From positions 248,001 to 312,000 of the forward strand of contig NZ_BQHO01000001.1 in the NCBI RefSeq assembly GCF_021601385.1: a DNA stretch of 64,000 nucleotides. The letters run 5' to 3'. A program made the position numbers and the translations under genes. Below the pieces are notes generated by a model that was not told the origin of the DNA, ran no database searches, and saw nothing but the letters and a program-made list of their open reading frames with translations. Below, one piece after another: positions 20,551-29,196 of the stretch (its first letter is position 1; each line of letters begins with the position of its first letter). The DNA comes from Pseudomonas parasichuanensis (GTDB taxonomy: Bacteria; Pseudomonadota; Gammaproteobacteria; Pseudomonadales; Pseudomonadaceae).

Positions 20551-21384
20551 TCAGGGGTTCAGGCAGGCCTGTCGGTAAGCGCCTGGCGTGACACCATAGG
20601 CCTGTTTGAACTGCCGGCTGAGGTGGCTCTGGTCGGCAAACCCCAGGTTGAAGGCGACTTCCAGGGCCGGCAGCCCGCTGCGCAGCAGTTCTCGGGCACG
20701 GCTCAGGCGGCGCTGCTTGAGCCAGGCATGGGGCGGCAGGCCAGTGGCCTGGCGGAATACCCGGGCGAAGTGGAAGGGCGAGAGGTTCACCGCCGCCGCC
20801 AGGGTTTCCAGCGACGGGGGATCGGCCAGCTGGCTTTCCAGCAGCTCGCGGGCGCGGGCCACCGCCAGTGGCTCCTGGCCGGGTGCTGCAGGTTCGGCGC
20901 AGTGGCCGTGACGCTGCACCAGCGCCAGCACTGCCTGGCGCCAGGCGGTTTGTTGTTCAAGGGCATTGGCACCGGCCTCCGAGCGCTGGTTCAGCTGGCT
21001 GAAGGCCGCCGCCAGTGCCGGGTCCTGGATGACGCTGGCCTTGAACAGCGGCATGCCGTGGCGACCCAGTTCAAGTTCATCGAGCACCCCGGTGACGCGC
21101 GCGCATTCGGGGTAGAACCCACGGTAGCGCCAGCCGGCCTCGTGGGCGGTGGCGCCGGTGTGCAGCTCGTCGGGGTTGATCAGCACCATGCTGCCCACTG
21201 GCGCCAGATGCTCGCTGCCGCGGTGCCAGAAACGCTGGGCGCCGGACTCGATCACGGTGAACACGTAGCCTTCGTGCACATGCGGGGCGAAGCGCTGCTG
21301 GAAGTAACGGGCGTGCAGCATCTCGACGTCGCCCAGTGCCGGGGCCTGCCACAGATGGGTCTGTTCGCGCAGGGGCGTGGTCAT
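20551..21384 (-). CDS. AraC-family regulator with cupin sensor, azl operon
   Basis: A 277-residue transcription factor. An N-terminal cupin (HVHEGYVFTVIESGAQRFWH) is followed by an AraC double helix-turn-helix (SPFHFARVFRQATG and DQSHLSRQFKQAYGVTPGAYR). Its start overlaps the azlD stop by four bases, so it is the last gene of azlC-azlD-araC. AzlCD exporters are frequently paired with AraC or Lrp regulators, and this protein probably controls its own operon in response to an amino acid. Confidence 0.88.
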   Translation of the reverse strand: MTTPLREQTHLWQAPALGDVEMLHARYFQQRFAPHVHEGYVFTVIESGAQRFWHRGSEHLAPVGSMVLINPDELHTGATAHEAGWRYRGFYPECARVTGVLDELELGRHGMPLFKASVIQDPALAAAFSQLNQRSEAGANALEQQTAWRQAVLALVQRHGHCAEPAAPGQEPLAVARARELLESQLADPPSLETLAAAVNLSPFHFARVFRQATGLPPHAWLKQRRLSRARELLRSGLPALEVAFNLGFADQSHLSRQFKQAYGVTPGAYRQACLNP

Positions 21385-21695
21385 GCCAGCCAGCTGCGCA
21401 GAAGGAAGAAGATCAGCATGCTCGCCAGCATGCTCAGCAATACGCTACGGGTCAACAGCACCAGGGTGATGGCCACCAGCGAGCCGAGCAGGTAAGGGTT
21501 GAGTGGGCTCAAGTCGAGCTGGTGGCCGGGCAGGAAAATGATCGGCCCGCAGATCGCCGTGAGCATGCCGGGCACCGCAAAACCGAGGAATTGGCGGGCG
21601 TTGGAGCTCAAGCGCAAAGGCAGGCGCGGTTCGAGAAAGGCGTAGCGGTTGAGGAACACCACCGCACCCATGGCGAAGATCAGCAGCCAGATCAT
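21381..21695 (-). CDS. azlD: AzlD-family branched-chain amino-acid export subunit
   Basis: A 104-residue membrane protein with four hydrophobic helices, the small subunit of AzlCD-type exporters that pump out branched-chain or related amino acids. The long frame reaches 21962, but ATG 21695 overlaps the azlC stop by four bases and gives the expected N-terminus MIWLLIFAMGAVVFLNRYAF. It overlaps the downstream araC gene by four bases too, so three genes are translationally chained. Confidence 0.88.
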   Translation of the reverse strand: MIWLLIFAMGAVVFLNRYAFLEPRLPLRLSSNARQFLGFAVPGMLTAICGPIIFLPGHQLDLSPLNPYLLGSLVAITLVLLTRSVLLSMLASMLIFFLLRSWLA

Positions 21696-22390
21696 GGGCG
21701 GCCTCCAGAAAATTTCTGACAGATGAAGCCGGCGGCCATGCCCAGCAGGCCGGCCGCCACCAGCGCGGTTTCCCAGTGCCAGAAGCTGAACAGCACCGAG
21801 CAGAACAGCGACACCGCCACGCACACCACGGTGGGCAGGTTGCGCACCAGCGGGGCGATCAGCGCGACAAAGGTGGCGACAATGGAGAAATCCAGACCCA
21901 GCTGATCCAGGTGCGGGATGTTCTGGCCGAGGATGATGCCGGCCAGGGTGAACAGGTTCCACGCCACGTAGAAGGTCAGGCCCACCCCCAGGGCGTACCA
22001 GCGGTTGAACTGCTGCTGGTCGTGGTGGCTGGTCAGGGCGAAGAACTCATCGGTGAGCAGGAAGCCCAAGCCCAGCCGCCAGCGCGTTGGCAGCCCCGAC
22101 AGCACAGGCCGCATCGACAGCCCGTAGAGCAGGTGTTGCGAGGTCAGCAGCAGCGTGGTGAGCAGGATCGAGAACAGGTTGGCGCCGCCCTTGAGCATGC
22201 CGATCGCCACCAACTGCGCGGCACCCGCGAAGACAATGGCCGACAAGCCCTGGCCTTGCCAGGCACTGAGGTTGGCTTCGATGGCCATGGAGCCAGCGAG
22301 CAACCCCCAGGGGGCGACGGCCAGTGATAGCGGCAGGATGGCGATGGCGCCATGGACAAACGCCTGGCGGGCTAGGGTGGGGTTGGGCAT
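21692..22390 (-). CDS. azlC: AzlC-family branched-chain amino-acid exporter
   Basis: A 232-residue polytopic membrane protein, the large subunit of an AzlCD export pair. Family features include LPLSLAVAPWGLLAGS near the N-terminus, the ASQLV-like segment FAGAAQLVAIGML, and LLTDEFFAL. I prefer the ATG at 22390 (MPNPTLARQ); an ATG at 22426 would add 12 residues, and neither start has a clear ribosome site. It is the first gene of the operon azlC-azlD-araC. Confidence 0.85.
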   Translation of the reverse strand: MPNPTLARQAFVHGAIAILPLSLAVAPWGLLAGSMAIEANLSAWQGQGLSAIVFAGAAQLVAIGMLKGGANLFSILLTTLLLTSQHLLYGLSMRPVLSGLPTRWRLGLGFLLTDEFFALTSHHDQQQFNRWYALGVGLTFYVAWNLFTLAGIILGQNIPHLDQLGLDFSIVATFVALIAPLVRNLPTVVCVAVSLFCSVLFSFWHWETALVAAGLLGMAAGFICQKFSGGRP

Positions 22391-22480
22391 GGGGCACGAC
22401 AACGAATCGACAGGGTGGACCAGCATGCCAGAGGTGCCGCCTTCTGGCTTGAACGTTCTTGCTGGTTTGCCGTCAAGGGC

Positions 22481-23200
22481 TTAGCGATTGCTCATGTGCC
22501 GTTGTGCTGTCACGCAGCCGTTGATCTCCACCGCTTTGTGCAGCAAGGCCTGGCGCCGCACCGGGTCGAGCTCGCTGAGCAGGCGGTAGACTTCGGCCTG
22601 ATAGTCGCGCTGGCGTCCCCACTGCAGTTCCAGGCCCTGAGGCCGGGTGCGGCTGCAGGCGAGGCGGGTTGCCGGTTGCGGGTAATAGGGGGCGTACAGG
22701 GTGGCCATGCTGGGGATCGCGTCCAGCGCCCTGCGGTAGGCGGGGCTGGCGTTGTATGGCGAGCACCAGCGGGCGATGGCCAGCGCCGGCGGGGCAAAGC
22801 CCTGCTGGAGGCTGGCTTGCAGCAGTGGGCAGGCGGTGTCGGAGATGTGCCCGGTTGGCAGGAAGGTGATGTAGTACAGCGCCAGGCGGTACTGGGCGAC
22901 CGGGTGATTGAGCTCCACCGATTTCTTCAGCAGCGCCACTGCGGTGGGTAGGGTGCGGGCCAAGGCCTGGCCTTGGCGACTGAGCTCGGGGTCGCCGGCA
23001 ACGGTTCGCAACGGGCTGGCGCTGTCGTCCGACGCGTCGGCCTGTTCCAGCAGCGGCAAGGCCTGGCGGTAGAGCAGGTCGGCATGGGGATCGATGCTCA
23101 CCTCCAATGCCTGGGCAGCGAACGTCGTCAGCAGCAGCGGCAGGCAGGCGACGCGCAGGGCGCTGAACCCATTACGCGGGTGGACGGCTTCGATGGTCAT
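22481..23200 (-). CDS. Secreted Sel1-like repeat protein (paralogue B)
   Basis: A 239-residue protein with a signal peptide of about 32 residues ending A-Q-A-L. The helical-repeat body contains VAQYRLALYY, LQQGFAPPALAIARWC and YYPQPATRLAC. It is a divergent copy of the product of 14504-15208, on the other strand about 7.3 kb away. The pair shares the cysteines and the block QWGRQRDYQAEVYRLL. The two are probably old paralogues, not a recent duplication, because identity is patchy. Function unknown. Confidence 0.75.
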   Translation of the reverse strand: MTIEAVHPRNGFSALRVACLPLLLTTFAAQALEVSIDPHADLLYRQALPLLEQADASDDSASPLRTVAGDPELSRQGQALARTLPTAVALLKKSVELNHPVAQYRLALYYITFLPTGHISDTACPLLQASLQQGFAPPALAIARWCSPYNASPAYRRALDAIPSMATLYAPYYPQPATRLACSRTRPQGLELQWGRQRDYQAEVYRLLSELDPVRRQALLHKAVEINGCVTAQRHMSNR

Positions 23201-23289
23201 GGCAGGTGCGGGTGTGCCTCAGGCAAATCAGGTGCGACGACCGCGTATTCTAGCCATCCTCACCCGCTCGCCGAAAGTCCGGTAAACCC

Positions 23290-24372
23290 TTATGACCCCT
23301 GCTTGATCGGCGGTACCCTGCGTTGCGCGTGTTTCTCCTGGGCCAGGCCCAGCTTGGCGGTGATCACTTTGGCCAGGGCGTTGTTGCCTTGATCGTTGAA
23401 GTGCAGGCGATCGACGAACAGCTCTTCGGCAAAAACCGGTGAGCTGCTGAGCATGCAGTTCATGTCGTAGCAGGGCACCGGCTCGGCCTGGCTGCGGATA
23501 CGCCGGAAAAACGCCGAGTGCAGCTGGCGATCGTAGCTGTCACCGAGCAGGCGATCGAAGTTCGTCGGTTGCTGCGCAAGCCGGTCGAGCATCGATTGTT
23601 CACCCGCGGGCAGCGTGTCACGGCACCAGGGCAGCAGTGGCTGAAGGATGAAGGTCAGGCTGCTATGGTCGCCTGCCAGCAGGCGCTCCCATTGGCGCAA
23701 GGTTCGGCCGATGCTGTCGGCGGCGCGGGCCAGGCGTTTGTCTGCGGGCAACAGCGCATCGAGCGTCGGCCACTGCGGCGCCTGACGCGGTGCCATGGCC
23801 TGCAGCAGGCGCTGCCACAATGACTCATGGCGCTCTGGTGCGGTGGCTTGCACGCCCTCGTTGAAACGATTGAGAAATGCCAGGTGGGCTTGCGAGCGCT
23901 GCGGGTCATGGGCAGCGGCAAGTATTTCGACCAGTGCCTCCTGGGCGAGGGTGTTCAGCCCGCTCAGTATCACCACATGGCCAAGCTGGCCGAAGCGGTG
24001 CTGGTGGGTGAGGAACAGCAGCAACTCCTGCGTGGCGTTCAGCCCGCATCCGGCCAGGCTCAGCCACGTGTCGCCGGTCAGCAGCGACAGATGGGACGCC
24101 ACCGTCTGCTCGTCGCAGCTGGCACCAACCCCCAGGGCGGTGGAGCCGCCCACCAGCAGGTTGATGCGCCCTGCGCCTGCGCACTCGGCCACCGAAAAGC
24201 GCTTACCGGCGCGATGGCTGTAGCGCATCCCCTGCGCGTCGGTATTGATGGTGCCGGAGCGGTAGCCCTGTTCGTGCACGTACAGTGTCTGCGGTGCGCG
24301 GCGGCTGCCCAGTTGCAGGAAGCGCTGATAGCTGTCCTGCAAACCCGTCGTGGGCCTGGCGATCAGGGTCAT
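23290..24372 (-). CDS. SGNH/GDSL-hydrolase-like protein
   Basis: A 360-residue cytosolic-looking protein without signal peptide. It shows the ordered blocks of an SGNH esterase: LLVGGSTALGVGA (nucleophile Ser block), LSLAGCGLNAT (Gly block), LSGLNTL (Asn block) and VDRLHFNDQGN (Asp-x-x-His block). The start at 24372 has aaggag five bases upstream; the open frame further upstream lacks this. It lies just upstream of nothing else on its strand and is 34 bases from the LysE gene behind it. Substrate unknown; esterase or acyl-transfer activity is inferred. Confidence 0.7.
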   Translation of the reverse strand: MTLIARPTTGLQDSYQRFLQLGSRRAPQTLYVHEQGYRSGTINTDAQGMRYSHRAGKRFSVAECAGAGRINLLVGGSTALGVGASCDEQTVASHLSLLTGDTWLSLAGCGLNATQELLLFLTHQHRFGQLGHVVILSGLNTLAQEALVEILAAAHDPQRSQAHLAFLNRFNEGVQATAPERHESLWQRLLQAMAPRQAPQWPTLDALLPADKRLARAADSIGRTLRQWERLLAGDHSSLTFILQPLLPWCRDTLPAGEQSMLDRLAQQPTNFDRLLGDSYDRQLHSAFFRRIRSQAEPVPCYDMNCMLSSSPVFAEELFVDRLHFNDQGNNALAKVITAKLGLAQEKHAQRRVPPIKQGS

Positions 24373-24406
24373 GGACGCTCCTTGGCGGCGTGCCGCACAG
24401 CCGGGC

Positions 24407-25033
24407 TCAGGCCGCCAGGGCCTTGATGTTGTAGGCCAGCCCCACGCCGGCGATGAGCAGCAGGGCAACACCGGAAGCCAGGCTGATCAGGCGATTGCTG
24501 CGCTGCGAGGCGATCTTGCCGATGGCGAAGATGTACAGGCTGAGCACGGCGAAATCGATGGCAATCCACAGCAGTGACAGCACCACCATGCTCTTGCCGA
24601 ACGACTCGGTGATCTGGATGAACTGCGGGAAGAACGAGATGAAGAAGATGATGTCCTTGGGGTTGGAGATACCGACCATGAACCCCTGCAGCAGGCCGCC
24701 GCGGGTGGCCGGTGCTGTTGCGGCTTCGGCAGCCTGTGCCGGGGCCTGCAGGGCTTCGCGCAGGGTACCCACGGCGATGTAGCCGATGAACAGGCAACCC
24801 AGCAGGCTCAGGCCGTTGAGCCAGTTCTTGTCGATGGCCGCGCTGGTCATGATGATCCAGGCCGCGACGCCGATCAGCACCAGCGACGCCCAGTTGGTGC
24901 CGACGGCGGTGAACAGGGCTTTGCGCGAGCCGGCGGCGGCGGCGGTGTTGACGATCAACGCCACCACCGGGCCGGGTGTGGCGATCAACAGCAGGACGGT
25001 AAGGGCGTAGGTGGCGGTTAGTGCGGTATTCAC
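24407..25033 (-). CDS. LysE-family amino-acid exporter
   Basis: A 208-residue membrane protein with about six helices and the LysE/RhtB signature LLLIATPGPVVALIVNTAAA..GSR and GFMVGISNPKDIIFFISFFPQF split across the N-terminal half. It exports amino acids or small amines. The start is GTG at 25033, two bases after the stop of the YqcI-family gene, so translation is coupled. A longer frame exists upstream but would overlap that gene fully. Confidence 0.9.
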   Translation of the reverse strand: MNTALTATYALTVLLLIATPGPVVALIVNTAAAAGSRKALFTAVGTNWASLVLIGVAAWIIMTSAAIDKNWLNGLSLLGCLFIGYIAVGTLREALQAPAQAAEAATAPATRGGLLQGFMVGISNPKDIIFFISFFPQFIQITESFGKSMVVLSLLWIAIDFAVLSLYIFAIGKIASQRSNRLISLASGVALLLIAGVGLAYNIKALAA

Positions 25034-25035
25034 GT

Positions 25036-25812
25036 TCAGTTCTCGATCAAGGGGTCGGGTGACACGGGGGCATGGAACGGGCACCGGGCCGGGTTCAGCG
25101 AGCCGGGCTCCTGCAGTTGGTACTGCTGCCATTCGAAGTTGTCGTGCTGGCCGAAGAAGCCCAGCGAGGCCGGCATCTCGCCGTCGTTGTAGTGCTGCAC
25201 CCGCTCGCGAATGCGGGCGCGGATCCGCTGGCCGCTGGCGGTGCTGGCGCTGGCCACCTCGTCGAAACTCTCCCGCGGGTTGACCACCCAGGCGATGTGC
25301 CGGCCCAGGTTGCGGCTTTTCATCAGCCGGTGGGCGGGGAAGTTCATGTTGATGAACAGTGGCATGCCGGCGAAGCAGAACGACCACTGGTGGTCGTGCG
25401 GGTCTTGCGGCACCTGTTGCGGCCAGGGCCGGGGGTCACGGGCGTGCACTTGGCGCAGCACGTCCCAGGCCAATGCCTGCTGCTGTTGCAGCGAGGTGTC
25501 GGTGGCGGTTTGCAGGAACACCAGCAGCGGGTTGCCGATGCGCTGCTTGAGCGGCAGGGGCTCGAGGCTGGCGATGTAGTCGGCAAGACCGCGGGCGATG
25601 TCGTCGGCCAACTGCTCGGCGCGGGCGAAGAGGATGTGGCAGGTGCGCGCATTCACCGCCTTGCGCCCGAACAGGCAGGGGAAGTCAGGGTTGGCGAGGG
25701 TTTCCTTGAAGTGTTCTATGGCCTTGTGGGTCCAGTGGTGTGGGTGCTGAACATGTTCATCGGCCAGCTCCAGCGCATCCAGGCGGTAGCAATTTCCATA
25801 ACCCGTAAACAT
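25036..25812 (-). CDS. YqcI/YcgG-family protein
   Basis: A 258-residue soluble protein of the YqcI/YcgG family, whose biochemical role is not known to me. Typical stretches are FPCLFGRKAVN near residue 44, FCFAGMPLFINMNFPAHR, SRNLGRHIAWVVNPRESFD and a C-terminal CPFH. The conserved cysteines and histidines would suit a metal or haem site, but this is speculation. gggga precedes the ATG. It forms a coupled pair with the LysE exporter and is divergent from a LysR gene, which suggests a small-molecule modification and export unit. Confidence 0.85.
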   Translation of the reverse strand: MFTGYGNCYRLDALELADEHVQHPHHWTHKAIEHFKETLANPDFPCLFGRKAVNARTCHILFARAEQLADDIARGLADYIASLEPLPLKQRIGNPLLVFLQTATDTSLQQQQALAWDVLRQVHARDPRPWPQQVPQDPHDHQWSFCFAGMPLFINMNFPAHRLMKSRNLGRHIAWVVNPRESFDEVASASTASGQRIRARIRERVQHYNDGEMPASLGFFGQHDNFEWQQYQLQEPGSLNPARCPFHAPVSPDPLIEN

Positions 25813-25982
25813 GATTTCCCCAGGTAGTCGCCAATCGGCAGTTAAGGTGGTTTTACCGGCATATCCATACGGTTAACCGCTCTATATTTGTTATTTCCGG
25901 CATTTTCCGAGATGGGTTACAGGTTGTAAAACGCCTGGAACTATGACCAACTATTAGTCTCGCTCATGCTCTGGAATGCCCC

Positions 25983-26903
25983 ATGTCGGAACGGATTCAG
26001 GCCCTGCACGCCCTGCGTGCCTTCGAAGTCGCCTCGCGCTATGGCTCCTTCACCCGCGCCGCCCAGGAGCTGGCGTTGACCCAGGGTGCGGTCAGCCATC
26101 ACATCAAGACCCTCGAAGCCCTGTTCGGCTGCGACCTGTTCGAGCGGCGCGGCCCCAAGCTGCGTCTCACCGAGCATGGCCGGTTGTTGGCCGAGGAGCT
26201 CAAGGTCGGCTTCAAGATCATCGAAAACGCTTGTGCGCTGTTGCGCCAGGACCGCTACGGCTTGCGCCTGAAGGCACCGTCCACGCTCACGGTACGCTGG
26301 CTGCTGCGCGCGCTGGACGGCTTCAAGAAGGTCGACAACAGCTGCGCGGTGCAGCTGTCGAGTGTGTGGATGGACATCGACGCCGTGGACTTCTACTCCG
26401 AGCCCTACGACTGCGCCATCCTGCTCGGCAACGGGCGTTTCCCGGCAGACGTCGAGAGCCTGAAGCTGTTCGATGAATGGCTGATCCCGGTCTGCCACCC
26501 CGACTATCTGCCCGGGCCCGCCCCGGACCTGGCTGTGCTCGAAGGCTGCGAACTGCTTCACCCCTCACCGGACCGCCGCGACTGGCGACGCTGGCTGGCG
26601 CGGGTGGATGCGCCGCCCATCAGCATCGACCAGGGCCAGGTGTTCGATACCCTCGACCAGGGCATCTCGGCGGCCCAGCAGGGCCTGGGCATTTCGGTGG
26701 TCGACCTGGTGCTGGCCAGCGCCGACCTGGCCGCCGGCAACCTGGTCACGCCCTTCCCGCAGGCCGTTGCGACCGGCGACGGTTATTATATGACCTGGCT
26801 CAAGTCCAGCCCCAAGGCCCGGCAGATGCACAAGTTGCGCGACTACCTGCTGGCCCGGGTGCCGGCCCTGGCGCACAAGGACATCAGCTACCTGTACGGC
26901 TGA
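25983..26903 (+). CDS. LysR-family regulator, GcvA-like
   Basis: A 306-residue LysR protein. Its winged-helix domain is the GcvA subtype (LHALRAFEVASRYGSFTRAA..LTQGAVSHHIKTLE), followed by the substrate-binding-like effector domain. It is divergent from the YqcI/LysE pair with 170 bases between starts and is the probable regulator of that pair. Its 3' end overlaps the next, convergent LysR gene by 20 bases. Confidence 0.9.
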   Translation: MSERIQALHALRAFEVASRYGSFTRAAQELALTQGAVSHHIKTLEALFGCDLFERRGPKLRLTEHGRLLAEELKVGFKIIENACALLRQDRYGLRLKAPSTLTVRWLLRALDGFKKVDNSCAVQLSSVWMDIDAVDFYSEPYDCAILLGNGRFPADVESLKLFDEWLIPVCHPDYLPGPAPDLAVLEGCELLHPSPDRRDWRRWLARVDAPPISIDQGQVFDTLDQGISAAQQGLGISVVDLVLASADLAAGNLVTPFPQAVATGDGYYMTWLKSSPKARQMHKLRDYLLARVPALAHKDISYLYG

Positions 26904-27831
26904 CCGCGTTGCCGGGGAATACCCGCTCGAGCATGAAGTCGATGAACACCCGCAAGCGCGGTGGCACCTGCCGGCCCGATGGCCACAGCAGGTAGAAGCT
27001 GCCGCGCCGTTCGATGAAGTCGTCGAGCACGCTCACCAGGCTGCCACTGGCCAATGCGGCGCGCACGCTCACCAGGCTGCCACTGGCCAATGCGGCGCGC
27101 ACGCTGAAGTCCGGCAGGCAGGTAATGCCGCGGTGGTTGAGGGCAAAGCAGATGCGCGTCTCGACATGGTTGCAGACCATCGAGATGGGAATGTCGTAGT
27201 CCTGCTCGGGGTGTTCGCGGCGCAGCGGCCAGGTTTCCAGCTTGCCACTGCTGGGGAAGCGGTAGTGCAGGCAGCGGTGCCCGGCCAGTTCGCGCGGATG
27301 CGCAGGCAGGCCATGCTCGCGCAGGTAGTCGGGGGAGGCCACCAGGCGGTGCTGGAAATGGCCGAGGAACTTGGCGTTCAGGCGCGAATCCAGCGGTTGG
27401 CCGCCGCGCATCACCACGTCGAAACCCTCGCCGATGATGTCGACCATGCGGTCGCTGAAGTCCAGGTCCAGCTCGATGTCCGGGTAGCGCGCCATGAACT
27501 CGGCCAGTGCCGGCATCACCAGCCCGGTCACTTGCGGCAGGCTTACCCGCAGCCGCCCGCGCGGGGCGCCGTTGGCCTGGGACAGTTCCTGTTCGGTGGC
27601 CTCGATCTCGGCGAGGATGCGCCGGCTGCGCTCGAGAAACAGCGCGCCCTCGGCGGTCAGGGTGATGCTGCGGGTGCTGCGGTGGAACAGCCGCACGCCC
27701 AGGCGGCCCTCCAGGCGCGCCACGCGTTTGCCCACGGCCGAAGCACTGATGCCCAGCGACTGACCGGCGGCGACGAAGCTGCGGGTTTCGGCAACCCGGT
27801 TGAAAACCACGAAGCCGCTGAGGCTGTCCAT
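26884..27831 (-). CDS. LysR-family regulator with duplicated effector-domain segment
   Basis: A 315-residue LysR protein: a winged helix (FVVFNRVAETRSFVAAGQSLGISASAVGKRVARLE) and an effector domain of the group that controls efflux and detoxification genes. It is divergent from an MFS exporter and probably regulates it. Oddity: residues V-R-A-A-L-A-S-G-S-L-V-S occur twice in tandem, encoded by an exact 36-bp in-frame duplication (27027-27098). This lengthens a loop near the end of the effector domain and could alter inducer response. The reading frame is otherwise intact. Confidence 0.9.
   Translation of the reverse strand: MDSLSGFVVFNRVAETRSFVAAGQSLGISASAVGKRVARLEGRLGVRLFHRSTRSITLTAEGALFLERSRRILAEIEATEQELSQANGAPRGRLRVSLPQVTGLVMPALAEFMARYPDIELDLDFSDRMVDIIGEGFDVVMRGGQPLDSRLNAKFLGHFQHRLVASPDYLREHGLPAHPRELAGHRCLHYRFPSSGKLETWPLRREHPEQDYDIPISMVCNHVETRICFALNHRGITCLPDFSVRAALASGSLVSVRAALASGSLVSVLDDFIERRGSFYLLWPSGRQVPPRLRVFIDFMLERVFPGNAVSRTGS
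27027..27098. repeat. Exact 36-bp tandem duplication inside a LysR gene
   Basis: Two perfect 36-base copies (27027-27062 and 27063-27098); identity between offset copies continues for seven more bases. The unit length is a multiple of three, so the gene stays in frame and gains 12 residues. Confidence 0.95.
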
Positions 27832-27946
27832 GTTGTGCTCCGATTGCGGACATCAGTGTCCGGGGTGAGCGGAATTGTACCCGCCTTTTTCCGGGATACG
27901 TCAGAACCGCAAGATAGCGGCCTTGATCGATACCAAGGACGCCCTC

Positions 27947-29143
27947 ATGAATTCCACCCTCATCGCCGCCGAGGTCCCCGTCAGCGCCACGCGCCTGCCC
28001 TTGAGCGGGCTGCTGGCCCTGGCCCTGACCGGCTTCATTGCCATCCTCAGCGAAACCCTGCCCGCCGGCCTGCTCGACCAGGTCGCCAACGGCATGCACA
28101 TCAGCCAGGCCATGGCCGGCCAGTGGGTCACCGCCTATGCGCTGGGCTCGTTGCTCACCGCCATCCCGCTGGTCACCCTGACCCAAGGCTGGCGGCGGCG
28201 CCGGGCGCTGCTGCTGGCCATCGTCGGTTTCATCCTGTTCAACGGCCTGACCGCGTTGTCCAGCGACAACCAGCTGACCTTGCTGCTGCGCTTTCTCACC
28301 GGGTGCGCCGCCGGCCTGGCCTGGGGCCTGATCGCCGGCCATGCGCGGCGCATGGTGGCGCCGGCGCAACAGGGCAAGGCGATGGCGCTGGCCATGCTCG
28401 GCCAGCCCATCGCGTTGTCGCTGGGCCTGCCCATCGGTACCTGGCTGGGCGCCTGGCTGGGCTGGCGCGCCGCCTTCGTGGTGGTCACCCTGGCGGCCTT
28501 GCTGCTGGTGGCCTGGGTGCTGCGTGCGGTGCCGGACTTTCCCGGCCAGGCCGCCGGCAAACGCCCCGCGGCGCTGGGCGTGCTGCGTACCCCCGGGGTG
28601 GCGCGGGTGCTGCTGGTGATCCTGGCGTGGATCCTCGGCCACAACATCCTCTACACCTACATCGTGCCGCTGCTGGCGGCGGCGGGCATGGGCGCGGATG
28701 TCGGCCAGGTGCTGATGACCTTCGGCCTGGCTTCACTGGCGGGCATCGCCCTGGTCGGGCTTGGCGTCGACCGCCATCTGCGCGGCCTGACGTTGCTGTG
28801 CCTGGCCGGTTTCGCCCTGGCGACCCTGGCCCTGGGGCACGCCCAGGGCTCGGCCTGGCTGGTGCATGCCAGCGTGGCACTGTGGGGGATGACCTACGGT
28901 GGCGCCCCGACCCTGCTGCAGACCGCCTGCGCCGATGCGGCGGGCGAGGGCGGCGATGTGGCGCAGTCGATGCTGGTGACAGTGTGGAACAGTGCGATCG
29001 CCCTGGGCGGGATCATTGGCGGGCTGTTGTTGACCGGGGCCGGGGTCGGCTCGTTCGGTGTCGTGGTGCTGGCGCTCACCGGGCTGGCCTGGCTGCTGGT
29101 GTTTGCCGGGCGCCGCGCCGGATTCGTCGCTGGCGCACGCTGA
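27947..29143 (+). CDS. MFS drug/sugar efflux transporter (AraJ/SotB-like)
   Basis: A 398-residue, 12-helix major facilitator of the DHA1 type, similar in layout to AraJ/SotB/YdhP exporters (LSETLPAGLL in helix 1, the motif-C-like LGQPIALSLGLPIGTWLG). aagga with a normal spacing precedes the ATG at 27947; an upstream in-frame ATG at 27875 lacks one. The divergent LysR gene 115 bases away is its likely regulator. Substrate unknown. Confidence 0.87.
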   Translation: MNSTLIAAEVPVSATRLPLSGLLALALTGFIAILSETLPAGLLDQVANGMHISQAMAGQWVTAYALGSLLTAIPLVTLTQGWRRRRALLLAIVGFILFNGLTALSSDNQLTLLLRFLTGCAAGLAWGLIAGHARRMVAPAQQGKAMALAMLGQPIALSLGLPIGTWLGAWLGWRAAFVVVTLAALLLVAWVLRAVPDFPGQAAGKRPAALGVLRTPGVARVLLVILAWILGHNILYTYIVPLLAAAGMGADVGQVLMTFGLASLAGIALVGLGVDRHLRGLTLLCLAGFALATLALGHAQGSAWLVHASVALWGMTYGGAPTLLQTACADAAGEGGDVAQSMLVTVWNSAIALGGIIGGLLLTGAGVGSFGVVVLALTGLAWLLVFAGRRAGFVAGAR

Positions 29144-29196
29144 TCGGACGCTGCAGGGTGTAGAATCGCCCTCCAGTACCCAGCAAGGACCACGCA

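Noticed and set aside
29144-29196. LexA box for polB
   Set aside because: No CTG-N10-CAG with the expected AT-rich centre is present; ctgcaggg... does not fit.
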